From assembly GCA_038255685.1 (NCBI GenBank), contig JBBSLC010000080.1, positions 1 to 14,055 on the forward strand: a DNA stretch of 14,055 nucleotides, written 5' to 3'. The notes beneath the pieces are model-generated. The model saw only the letters and a list, made by a program, of their open reading frames with translations. It did no database searches and was not told the DNA's origin. Numbering within the stretch: position 1 is the stretch's first letter; every line of letters begins with the position of its first letter. Of the stretch, positions 1-8,352 are shown in pieces. This stretch comes from CADCSY01 sp038255685 (lineage in GTDB: Bacteria; Actinomycetota; Acidimicrobiia; Acidimicrobiales; CADCSY01). Position numbers and translations under genes: made by a program.

Positions 1-1076
<1,076 letters not shown>

Positions 1077-1112
1077 TGTGCGCCCTCCTCGGCTGGGCGG
1101 TGACGTGAGGCG

Positions 1113-1118
1113 AGTGTA
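1113..1118 (-). promoter_or_regulatory. Candidate -10 box for clpC
   Basis: On the minus strand this reads TACACT, matching the actinobacterial TANNNT -10 pattern. It would start transcription near base 1106, giving a leader of about 30 nt that contains the AGGAGGG site at 1083-1089. No convincing -35 hexamer is present at the usual distance. I looked for a ClgR-type or HAIR-type operator in 1077-1210 and saw none. Confidence 0.4.
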
Positions 1119-1198
1119 CCGATCGCCCTGCACTACCCGACGTCGAGATCGGGCTGCGATTTCGAAGACGGGACTTCTGGTTGTGAGGGGCCCACCGC

Positions 1199-1204
1199 TA
1201 CCGT
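1199..1204 (+). promoter_or_regulatory. Candidate -10 box giving a leaderless transcript
   Basis: TACCGT fits TANNNT and is followed by exactly 6 nt and then the GTG at 1211. That places the expected transcription start on the first base of the start codon. No purine-rich ribosome site precedes the GTG, which agrees with leaderless translation, common in actinobacteria. The same arrangement recurs at 3545-3557. Confidence 0.45.
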
Positions 1205-1210
1205 GATCGG

Positions 1211-2191
1211 GTGGCCCCGGAGTCTGACCTGCTCCTCCCCCGCATGGCGGAGGAGCTCGAGCGAGTCGGCGCTGCGCTCAAGGCCTCCGTCACCACCGAG
1301 GACGCGTACTTCTCCGAGCTCACGAGCCACCTCGTCGGCGCCGGCGGCAAGCTGCTGCGTCCCGCGCTCGTTGTCGCAGCAGGCTCGGTGGCCGCCCCCG
1401 ACGAACCCGTCTCTGACGACGTCGTCGCCGGTGGCGTGGCCGTCGAGCTCGTCCAGATCGGCTCGCTCTACCACGACGACGTGATGGACGAGGCGCTCAC
1501 GCGCCGCTCGGTCGAGTCGGTGAACGCCCGGTGGGGCAACCTGCGGGCGATCCTCGCCGGCGACTTCCTCCTCGCCAAGGCGTCGGAGATCGCTGCCTCG
1601 CTCGGCACCGAGGTCGCCGCCCTGCTCGCAGCGACCATCGGCCGGATGTGCGAGGGCCAGGTGCGCGAGCTGCAGACCACCTTCGACATCACACGGACCG
1701 AGGCGCAGTACACCGCCGCCATCGAGGGGAAGACGGCATCGCTCTTCGCGTCCTCGGCCCGCATCGGTGGTCTCGTGGCCGAGCTCCCCCGGGCCGACGT
1801 CGAGTCCCTCACCACCTTCGGGCACCGCTACGGGATGGCGTTCCAGGTCGTGGACGACATCCTCGACGTCGTCGCCACCGACGAGCAGCTCGGCAAGCCT
1901 GCCGGCAACGACCTGGCCGAAGGGATCTACACGGTCCCGGCGATCAGGGCGCTCGCCAACCCGTCGGTTGGCGGCGAGCTCGCCGACCTGCTCGGTGGGC
2001 CGCTCGGCCCCGACGACGTCGACCGTGCCCGCAAGCTCGTCCGAACCGGCGACGCCGTCGAGGAGGCGACCTCTCTCGGGCGCTCCTACTGCATCGACGC
2101 CGCGCAGGCCCTCGACGACCTGCCCGACAACGCCGCCGTCGACCACCTCCGCAGCATGGCCACCGGCCTGCTCGACCACATCCCCGCCTGA
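1211..2191 (+). CDS. Long-chain polyprenyl diphosphate synthase (trans-isoprenyl synthase)
   Basis: Adds isopentenyl diphosphate units head-to-tail to an allylic primer, probably to make the side chain of menaquinone; acts in the cytoplasm near the membrane. 326 residues, the usual size. GGKLLRP is at 45-51, the first Asp-rich motif DDVMD at 89-93, the second DDILD at 215-219, followed by GKPAGNDLAEG at 228-238. The residues 4 and 5 positions before the first motif are small (Ser85, Gly84) rather than aromatic; in this family that leaves the product tunnel open, so a C35-C50 product is more likely than farnesyl or geranylgeranyl diphosphate. This is inference, so no specific symbol (hepT, ispB, grcC) is given. 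The GTG start is chosen because of the leaderless-type promoter just upstream; an ATG at 1244 would remove 11 residues. Divergent from clpC, convergent with the next gene, only 16 nt between stops. Confidence 0.93.
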   Translation: MAPESDLLLPRMAEELERVGAALKASVTTEDAYFSELTSHLVGAGGKLLRPALVVAAGSVAAPDEPVSDDVVAGGVAVELVQIGSLYHDDVMDEALTRRSVESVNARWGNLRAILAGDFLLAKASEIAASLGTEVAALLAATIGRMCEGQVRELQTTFDITRTEAQYTAAIEGKTASLFASSARIGGLVAELPRADVESLTTFGHRYGMAFQVVDDILDVVATDEQLGKPAGNDLAEGIYTVPAIRALANPSVGGELADLLGGPLGPDDVDRARKLVRTGDAVEEATSLGRSYCIDAAQALDDLPDNAAVDHLRSMATGLLDHIPA

Positions 2192-2207
2192 CTCGCCGTC
2201 TCGTCGC

Positions 2208-3353
2208 TCAGGTGAGGGCTGCCTCGAGCGGAGCCCGCAGGTCCTCGGGGGTGAGGCGCTCGATGCGAACCTGATCGCAGCCGACCCACGTCGCTGCCTC
2301 ACGAAGCGCATCGGCGAGGGCGGGGACCCACCTCGGGCCGGCGAGTGAGACCTGGCGGGCGACGAGGGTCCGTCCCTCCCTGGCGGGGTCGACGCGCCCG
2401 ACGAGACGGCCGCCGGCGAGGAGCGGCATCGTGAAGTAGCCATGGACGCGCTTGGACTTGGGGGTGTAGGCCTCGAGCCGGTGGGTGAAGCCGAAGATCC
2501 GCTCGGTCCGGGCCCGGTCCCAGATCAGCGAGTCGAACGGTGAGAGCAACGTCGTGCGGTGGCGACCTCTGGGCACCCCGGCCGAGAGCGTGGTCGGCAG
2601 CGCCCACCCCTGCTGGCCCCAGCCCTCGACGTCGACGGGAACGAGCCCTGTGTCCTGGATCGCAGCGTCGACGGCGTCGAGTCGGAGTCGGTGGTGATCG
2701 GTGAGGTCGGCCCGCGTCGCGACCCCGAGCCGCTCCGCCGCAGCGCGCACCAGCGCCACGGCGCACTCGTCGTCGGTGAGGCGCTCGGCAAGCAGGCCCG
2801 CCGGGATCGCTCGCTCGGCCAGGTCGTAGACCCGCCGCCAACCACGTCGCTCGACGCACACCACGTCCCCCTCGCTGAGGAGCTGCTCGGCGGCGATCTT
2901 GACCTCGGACCAGTCCCACCACGGACCGCCCTGCTTGGCCCCGCCCAGCTCGGTCGCGGTCTTGGGCCCGTCGGCGAGCGCAACCAGCACTGCGGCCCTC
3001 GCCTCGGGACGGGTGGAGCCTGCGCCGATCCGCTCCCGCCAGCGGCGCCGGCGCGCCTCGAACCACGGCCACGTCTCCATCGGGAGCACGCAGGCGGCGT
3101 GGGACCAGTACTCGAAGGCGCGGGCCGGCTGGCCCCAGTAGGCGTCCTCCACCCGCTGCCGGCCGACGGGCCCGAGTCGGGCGTAGGGCACGAGCTCGTG
3201 GCTGCGGGCGAGCACCGAGATCGTGTCGAGCTGCACCGCCCCCAGGTGCGCCAGCACCCCGAGCACCCCCGCCCGGCGGTCTGGCGCGCCGAGGAAGCCC
3301 TGGGCCGACAGCTGGATCCGGCGGGCATCGTCGGCCGAGAGCGCATCCCCCAC
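2208..3353 (-). CDS. YcaQ/AlkX-type winged-helix DNA glycosylase family protein
   Basis: Member of the HTH_42 family that includes E. coli YcaQ (AlkX) and Streptomyces AlkZ, monofunctional glycosylases acting on alkylated bases and interstrand crosslinks. From the chosen start it has 381 residues. VQLDTISVLARSHEL at 40-54 contains Gln-Leu-Asp (41-43), the QxD form of the catalytic motif typical of YcaQ/AlkX; AlkZ has QxQ. Other family blocks are FEYWSHAACVLP (80-91), SPFDSLIWDR (271-280) and FGFTHRLEAYTP (287-298). The start is uncertain: the GTG at 3353 begins where family similarity begins and has TAGGGT at 3362-3367, 8 nt upstream. An ATG at 3470 would add 39 Arg-rich residues of low-complexity character. 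A GGAGGAGA at 3370-3377 lies too far (16 nt) from the GTG to be its ribosome site. Cytoplasmic; single gene, divergent from the XRE gene. Activity is inferred from family only. Confidence 0.88.
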   Translation of the reverse strand: MGDALSADDARRIQLSAQGFLGAPDRRAGVLGVLAHLGAVQLDTISVLARSHELVPYARLGPVGRQRVEDAYWGQPARAFEYWSHAACVLPMETWPWFEARRRRWRERIGAGSTRPEARAAVLVALADGPKTATELGGAKQGGPWWDWSEVKIAAEQLLSEGDVVCVERRGWRRVYDLAERAIPAGLLAERLTDDECAVALVRAAAERLGVATRADLTDHHRLRLDAVDAAIQDTGLVPVDVEGWGQQGWALPTTLSAGVPRGRHRTTLLSPFDSLIWDRARTERIFGFTHRLEAYTPKSKRVHGYFTMPLLAGGRLVGRVDPAREGRTLVARQVSLAGPRWVPALADALREAATWVGCDQVRIERLTPEDLRAPLEAALT

Positions 3354-3544
3354 GGCTGGCGACCCTACGTCTCCTCCGGACAGCGACCCACGCCGACGGC
3401 CGCAGACCTCCCGTCGCTCCTGGCTCGATGCCGTGCGCCTCTCGCGGAGAACCCGGGCTGCCCGTCGCAACGGTCCACCCGCCGCACGTGCTCCCGATCA
3501 GAGGCCGCTCGACCTGGTGGATCCACATTTGACACTCGATCGGA

Positions 3545-3550
3545 TATCGT
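3545..3550 (+). promoter_or_regulatory. Candidate -10 box and operator region of the XRE/nucleotidyltransferase pair
   Basis: TATCGT fits TANNNT and is followed by exactly 6 nt and a GTG at 3557, so the transcript is expected to start at or beside the start codon. The box sits inside an imperfect dyad, CGAT (3537-3540) and ATCG (3546-3549), and between TGAC (3530-3533) and GTCA (3549-3552). That is a plausible place for the XRE protein to bind and repress its own operon. A TTGACA at 3529-3534 lies only 10 nt before the box, too close to act as its -35. Confidence 0.42.
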
Positions 3551-3556
3551 CACAGC

Positions 3557-3877
3557 GTGGATGCAGCGACACACCTCCGACGTGCTCGACGGGCGGCCGG
3601 CCTCAGCCAGCGGGCGCTCGCGAGCCGAGCCGGCACGTCCCAGGCCGCCGTCGCCGCCTACGAGCGTGGGCGGAAGGATCCAGGTACGAACACGTTCATC
3701 CGCTTGCTCGCCGCCGCCGGTGCCCGCCTCGACGTCGTCGGCGACCGCAGCGGCGACGACGGGCTCCGAGAGGTGGGACGGGTGCTGGTCGACGTGATCC
3801 GGCTCGCAGCTGCCCTCCCGGTCCGCCACGAGCCCGAGCTGCGCTTCCCACGCATCCCCGACCGTCAAGCGAGCTGA
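3557..3877 (+). CDS. Small XRE-family helix-turn-helix protein, probable antitoxin or autoregulator
   Basis: 106 residues. The N-terminal half is a standard Cro/CI-type helix-turn-helix: LRRARRAAGLSQRALASRAG at 7-26, recognition helix around TSQAAVAAYERGRK (27-40), and a closing helix TFIRLLAAAGARL (46-58). The C-terminal half (about 59-106) has no fold I recognise; it carries an amphipathic stretch LREVGRVLVDVIRLAAAL (70-87). The GTG start has no ribosome site but has a leaderless-type promoter. Its stop TGA (3875-3877) shares one base with the ATG of the nucleotidyltransferase, so the two are translationally coupled. The context, a small DNA-binding protein directly ahead of a nucleotidyltransferase, fits a type II toxin-antitoxin unit in which this protein represses the operon. 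The antitoxin role is inference. Confidence 0.85.
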   Translation: MDAATHLRRARRAAGLSQRALASRAGTSQAAVAAYERGRKDPGTNTFIRLLAAAGARLDVVGDRSGDDGLREVGRVLVDVIRLAAALPVRHEPELRFPRIPDRQAS

Positions 3878-4434
3878 TGGATCTCGTCGCGAAGGTCCTC
3901 GAGCTGCACCGATCGCTCGAGCGTGCGCTGATCCCGCATGCGTTCGGCGGCGCGCTCGCCCTCGCCTACTGCACGCTCGACCCGAGGGGCACCAGCGACA
4001 TCGACTGCAACGTCTTCGTGCCATCGGCGACACCGGCCAGCGCGCTGGACGCCCTCCCTGCCGGGGTGCAGCGGACGGACACCACGGCGGCCACCATCGA
4101 GCGGGATGGGCAGGTCCGGCTGTGGTGGGACGGCACACCGGTCGACCTCTTCTTCGACTACGCCCCGATCCACGAGGTCGCAGCTCGCCGACGTCGGCTC
4201 GTCCCCTTTGCCGGCATCGACCTGCCCGTCCTCGGCTGCACGGACCTCGTGGTGTTCAAGGCGCTCTTCGACCGGACGAAGGACTGGGCCGACATCGAAG
4301 CCGCCGTCGCCGCCGGGACGCTCGACACACCCGTGGTGCGTGACGAGCTCGTGGCACTTCTCGGTGTCGACGACCGCCGCGTCGTGCGCTTCGACGGCGC
4401 GGCGGTCCGCACACCGCCTCACCCGGCATCCTGA
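3877..4434 (+). CDS. Nucleotidyltransferase of the pol beta superfamily, AbiEii/MenT-like probable toxin
   Basis: 185 residues. The nucleotidyltransferase signature is present: HAFGGALALAY (21-31) with the Gly-Gly at 24-25, SDID at 40-43 giving the two metal-binding Asp, and a third acidic position at VDLFFD (89-94). A conserved C-terminal stretch DLVVFKALFDRTKDWADIE (123-141) is shared, as far as I recall, with many actinobacterial proteins annotated as nucleotidyltransferase or AbiEii toxin. AbiEii and MenT toxins add nucleotides to tRNA ends or related targets; whether this one does so is unknown. The ATG overlaps the upstream stop by one base (TGATG), so expression depends on translation of the XRE gene. 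All expected catalytic residues are present, so it does not look decayed. It is followed by a hairpin at 4476-4512. An alternative is a harmless housekeeping or resistance-type nucleotidyltransferase. Confidence 0.83.
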   Translation: MDLVAKVLELHRSLERALIPHAFGGALALAYCTLDPRGTSDIDCNVFVPSATPASALDALPAGVQRTDTTAATIERDGQVRLWWDGTPVDLFFDYAPIHEVAARRRRLVPFAGIDLPVLGCTDLVVFKALFDRTKDWADIEAAVAAGTLDTPVVRDELVALLGVDDRRVVRFDGAAVRTPPHPAS

Positions 4435-4475
4435 CCGCCCGGTCGCACGTCCGACCGACCCCACGATGGTGTCTG

Positions 4476-4512
4476 CGGCGCGATCGACCCACGAACCGGG
4501 TCAATCGTGCCG
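4476..4512. repeat. Two-step hairpin repeat, copy A (possible bidirectional terminator)
   Basis: Outer arms CGGCGCG (4476-4482) and CGTGCCG (4506-4512) pair with one G-U wobble. Inside them GACCC (4486-4490) and GGGTC (4498-4502) pair across the 7-nt loop ACGAACC. It lies between the convergent stops of the nucleotidyltransferase and the acyltransferase, and the right side overlaps the last codons and stop of the acyltransferase. There is no T-tract, as is usual for actinobacterial terminators. Bases 4481-4518 match 5960-5997 at 34 of 38 positions in the same orientation. Confidence 0.65.
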
Positions 4513-5856
4513 GAGACCTGGCTCGAGACCGACAGACCGGTCTGACGACGCAGTGGCGCGCACCCCACCGCAGCCGAGGACGCCGAGTGCGGTGCCCAAC
4601 AGGGCGAGGGCCGGCAGCGGGAGGGAGAGGGGCATCGAGGTCGGGGCGACGCCGCCGAGGGTCAGCACGAGGAAGCCTGCGGCGGCGAGGAGCGCTGCGA
4701 CCAAGGCCTGCGTGCTCGTGACGTCGGCGGCGATGCAGCGACGTCGACCGAGGCGCCTCGCCAGCGGCAACAGCGCCACGAGCACGGCTGCGCACCCGCC
4801 GATCCACAGGGGACGGGTCAGCCACCAGCCCGTCGACCCGGTGGGGTCGTCGGGGACGATCCCGGCGGGGAGGAGCACCAGGGCAGCGATGGTCATGGCA
4901 GCGAAGTGCCACAGGTAGATGCCCATGGCGGCTGCGTTCAGTGAGGCGATCCGACCGGCGAGTGCCGGCCGGACGAGTCGGGCTTCGAGGCGCCGCCGCA
5001 GGGCGATGAGCAGGCCGACCTGGGTGATGGCCAGCCCTGCCATGGCGAGCGAGGGCGGACCGGCGTTGGTGGCGCCCATCCCCGGCACGCTCACCATCGA
5101 CAGCGGGTAGCCGAGGATCCCCACGAGGAGGGCGATGAGCCCGACCCCCGCAGCGCCGATGACGACGCCGGTGCGGGCCGGGAGGCGCAGCGCACCCGCC
5201 TGCCAGGCCACGCCCAGCTGGTGCGCGCCTCCCCAGACGAAGACGAGGTTGCACCAGGCCACGGCAGGCTCACCGCTGGCCCGGGCCACCAGGTCGACCA
5301 CGCCGGCTGCGGCGAGCAGGGCGAGCGGCGCCCGCAGCCCCCAGCGACGATGGGCGGCGACGGCGAGCGGGGTCGCCGCCAGCACCACGGCGTAGGCGGC
5401 GAGGAACCACAGGTGCATCGTCAGGGCCCGTCCCGCAACGGCCACGGTGGCCGGCGACAGGCCGAGGCCGGCACCGATGGCGAGCACGCCGGCAGCGAGC
5501 GCTGCGTAGGTGAGCGTGGGCCCGGCGAGGCGTTCGATCCTCGAGCCGAGCCAGGTGCCGAAGCGGTCGGTGCCGGCGAGCGAGGCAGCGTTGGCCACGC
5601 CACCGCAGAAGAAGACGAGCGGCATGACCTGGAACCCGTAGGTCAGCCACTGCGTCCACGGCGTGGCGCCGAGCACGTGCTCGGCCTCGAAGCCACCGTT
5701 CCGCCAGGCGACGGCGGCGACGAGGGCGTGGCCGACGGCGACGGTGAGCACGGCCACGACCCGCGCGGCATCGATGACGGTGTCCCGCCCCGGCGGCGCC
5801 CCAGCGGGACGAGTCGTGGTCGGGACGGCCGAGGTCGAGGCGGTGGCGTTGTGCAT
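4501..5856 (-). CDS. Acyltransferase-3 family integral membrane protein
   Basis: 451 residues, with about ten hydrophobic membrane segments from residue 27 to the C-terminus. The family marks are an N-terminal helix DTVIDAARVVAVLTVAVGHA (25-44) carrying His43, the segment MHLWFLAAYAVVLA (147-160) and SLNAAAMGIYLWHF (305-318) near the end. Members such as OafA and NodX move acetyl or other acyl groups from the cytoplasm to sugars, peptidoglycan or lipids outside; the substrate here cannot be told. The ATG at 5856 is chosen because the family similarity starts soon after it. The frame is open to 6006, but that 50-residue extension is Pro/Gly/Arg-rich and crosses repeat copy B, so it is probably not translated. 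No strong ribosome site is visible. The C-terminal codons fall inside repeat copy A. It is a single gene, on the same strand as lysS but 267 nt downstream of it. Confidence 0.85.
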   Translation of the reverse strand: MHNATASTSAVPTTTRPAGAPPGRDTVIDAARVVAVLTVAVGHALVAAVAWRNGGFEAEHVLGATPWTQWLTYGFQVMPLVFFCGGVANAASLAGTDRFGTWLGSRIERLAGPTLTYAALAAGVLAIGAGLGLSPATVAVAGRALTMHLWFLAAYAVVLAATPLAVAAHRRWGLRAPLALLAAAGVVDLVARASGEPAVAWCNLVFVWGGAHQLGVAWQAGALRLPARTGVVIGAAGVGLIALLVGILGYPLSMVSVPGMGATNAGPPSLAMAGLAITQVGLLIALRRRLEARLVRPALAGRIASLNAAAMGIYLWHFAAMTIAALVLLPAGIVPDDPTGSTGWWLTRPLWIGGCAAVLVALLPLARRLGRRRCIAADVTSTQALVAALLAAAGFLVLTLGGVAPTSMPLSLPLPALALLGTALGVLGCGGVRATASSDRSVGLEPGLRHD

Positions 5857-5917
5857 GGTGCCCACCGTCGCCCGCTCGGGGCCGAGGCGGTCCCCGGTGG
5901 ATCCCCCAAAGCTCCCT

Positions 5918-5935
5918 GGGGGGGCTGGGTGGGGG
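5918..5935 (+). other. G-quadruplex-type G-rich tract
   Basis: The plus strand reads G7, CT, G3, T, G5, which satisfies a four-tract G3+ pattern with loops of 1-2 nt. It lies 62-79 nt upstream of the acyltransferase ATG on the strand opposite to its coding strand, so the G-rich strand is the template. A folded tract could affect transcription there. No function is shown. Confidence 0.45.
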
Positions 5936-5954
5936 TCGTGCCTTGATCCATCTT

Positions 5955-5997
5955 CGGCACGATCGGCCCACGAACCGGGTGACACGTGCCGGAGACC
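5955..5997. repeat. Two-step hairpin repeat, copy B
   Basis: Outer arms CGGCACG (5955-5961) and CGTGCCG (5985-5991) are a perfect 7-bp pair. The inner stem is reduced to CCC/GGG around the same ACGAACC loop as copy A. The 38 nt from 5960 differ from copy A at four positions. The flanking TCTTCGGCACGATC is shared with copy C. Confidence 0.65.
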
Positions 5998-6045
5998 GCC
6001 GGACACGACATGCAGGCGAGCTGACGACCGAGGCGTTCTTCGACG

Positions 6046-6113
6046 TCTTCGGCACGATCCGCCCGAGCTGCGGGCCGAACGTGCCGGAGATGAACGTGCC
6101 GGAGACGAACGGG
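6046..6113. repeat. Two-step hairpin repeat, copy C, with 15-nt tandem repeat; probable lysS terminator
   Basis: Outer arms CGGCACG (6050-6056) and CGTGCCG (6080-6086) pair perfectly. An inner stem GCCCG (6061-6065) with CGGGC (6071-6075) closes the 5-nt loop AGCTG, with 4-nt internal loops on both sides. The right arm runs into a tandem repeat of period 15: GAACGTGCCGGAGAT (6077-6091), GAACGTGCCGGAGAC (6092-6106), then a partial third unit. It begins about 10 nt past the lysS stop in the direction of lysS transcription, so it could end the cofactor operon transcript. Confidence 0.6.
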
Positions 6114-6123
6114 ACCGCTTGCG

Positions 6124-7568
6124 TCAGCCCTCGGGCTGCTCGGGGCGCAGGGTCGGGAAGAGGATGACGTCGCGGATGCTCGCCGTGTCGGTGAGGAGCA
6201 TCACCAGGCGGTCGATGCCGATGCCGAGGCCACCCGTGGGCGGCAGGCCGTACTCGAGCGCCCGCACGTAGTCGGCGTCGACGGCCATCGCCTCGTCGTC
6301 CCCGGCGTCCTTCTGGCGGGCCTGGTCCTCGAAGCGGGCCCGCTGCTCGGCGGGGTCGGTGAGCTCGCTGAAGGCGTTCCCGAGCTCGCGACCGGCCACG
6401 ATCGGTTCGAACCGCTCGACCATGCCGGGCAGCTCACGGTGGTCCCGGGCGAGGGGCGAGACCTCCTTCGGGTAGTCGGTGACGAACACCGGGTCCCAGA
6501 GGTTCGCCTCGGTCGTGGCCTCGTAGAGCTCGAGGATGAGCTTGCCCGGTCCCCACCCGTCCTCGACGTGGGCGCCGTGATCGGCGCAGTGCGCACGCAG
6601 CTCCTCGACCGGTGTGCGCAGGTCGACCCGCAGCCCCGTGTGCTCCTCGAGCAGGTCGAACATCGACGCCCGCCGCCACGGTGGTGCGAGGTCGAGGGGG
6701 CGGCCCCCGTACGACAGCGCCGTGGTGCCGCGCAGCTCCCGGGCCAGGTGGGCGACGAGCTCCTCGGTGAGGCGCATCATGTCGCCGTAGTCGGCGTACG
6801 CCTGGTAGAGCTCGAGCATCGTGAACTCGGGGTTGTGCCTCGTCGACATGCCCTCGTTGCGGAACGTCCGGCCGAGCTCGAACACCCGCTCGAAGCCGCC
6901 GACGACGAGGCGCTTGAGGTAGAGCTCGGGAGCGATGCGCAGGTACAGCTCCTGGTCGAGCGCGTTGTGGTGGGTCGTGAAGGGGCGGGCGGTGGCTCCC
7001 CCGGGGATCGGGTGGAAGATCGGCGTCTCGACCTCCATGAACCCCTCGTCCTCCAGCCAGCGGCGCATGAGGCTGACGATGCGGCTGCGGGCGCGGAGCG
7101 TGGCGTTCGCCTCCGGGGTGACCCACAGGTCGACGTAGCGCTGGCGGAACCGCAGGTCGGTGTCGGTGATCCCGTGCCACTTGTCGGGGAACGGGCGCCT
7201 GGCCTCGGCCAGCAGCACCCACTCGTCGACCGACACGCTGAGCTCACCCCGACGAGTGGTCATCACCTGGCCGGTGACCCCGATCCAGTCGCCGAGCGAG
7301 AGCCCGCCGAACCCGTCGAAGTCGGGCGTACCGGCGGCGGTGCCGAACAGCTGGATGCGACCGCTGCCGTCCTGCAGGGTCCCAAAGGCGAGCTTGCCCT
7401 GGACCCGTCGCAGCATGAGGCGCCCGGCGACGGTGACGATCTGGCCGGTCTCGGTGCCGGGTTCGAGCTCGCCGTGCTCGGCGATGAGTGCCGCCGCAGT
7501 CGACGTCGGCTCGAACCGGTAGGGCTGACGGCGTCGGTCGACGCCTGCCTCGTCGTGGGCGTCGTCGG

Positions 7569-7572
<4 letters not shown>
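6124..7572 (-). CDS. lysS: Lysyl-tRNA synthetase, class II
   Basis: Charges tRNA-Lys with lysine in the cytoplasm. 482 residues. The N-terminal OB-fold anticodon-binding domain spans about 45-125 (VAGRLMLRRVQGKLAFGTLQ at 48-67). Class II motif 1 ends at FMEVETPIF (178-186), motif 2 is FRNEGMSTRHNPEFTMLELY (237-256), and motif 3 is GLGIGIDRLVMLL (448-460). The GTG start is chosen because it overlaps the stop of coaX in a GTGA (7569-7572), so translation is coupled. The frame is open further upstream but only inside coaX. It is the last gene of the cofactor operon; a hairpin (6050-6086) follows its stop. In M. tuberculosis lysS follows coaX in the same way, with one gene between. Confidence 0.97.
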
Positions 7573-8348
<776 letters not shown>

Positions 8349-8352
8349 GGGT

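Larger units (their letters stand above)
5857..6123. other. Repeat-rich non-coding spacer between lysS and the acyltransferase gene
   Basis: No credible gene is present in these 267 nt. They hold a G-rich tract (5918-5935), repeat copies B and C, and a 15-nt tandem repeat beside the lysS stop codon. Any promoter for the acyltransferase must lie here, but no clear TANNNT box at a useful distance from 5856 was seen. Confidence 0.6.

Noticed and set aside
1136..1153. Inverted repeat CCCGA/TCGGG in the clpC/polyprenyl synthase spacer
   Set aside because: Only 5 bp with an 8-nt gap; it does not match an operator I know and is expected by chance.
3370..3377. GGAGGAGA as the ribosome site of the YcaQ-type gene
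   Set aside because: It is 16 nt from the GTG at 3353, too far, and no other start codon lies at a suitable distance.
3529..3534. TTGACA as a -35 box for the XRE operon
   Set aside because: It is only 10 nt from the TATCGT box, and at a normal 16-18 nt spacing no -10-like hexamer follows before the GTG.
2559..3797. 412-residue plus-strand open frame over the YcaQ-type gene and the start of the XRE gene
   Set aside because: It opposes a recognisable family protein, runs through a promoter region, and has a low-complexity Arg/Pro/Gly composition.
4533..4544. Perfect 12-bp palindrome CAGACCGGTCTG
   Set aside because: It lies inside the acyltransferase coding region, has no partner site or promoter nearby, and a palindrome of this length is not surprising in GC-rich DNA.
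5857..6006. 50-residue N-terminal extension of the acyltransferase
   Set aside because: It crosses hairpin repeat copy B, is Pro/Gly/Arg-rich, and the family similarity begins only after the ATG at 5856.
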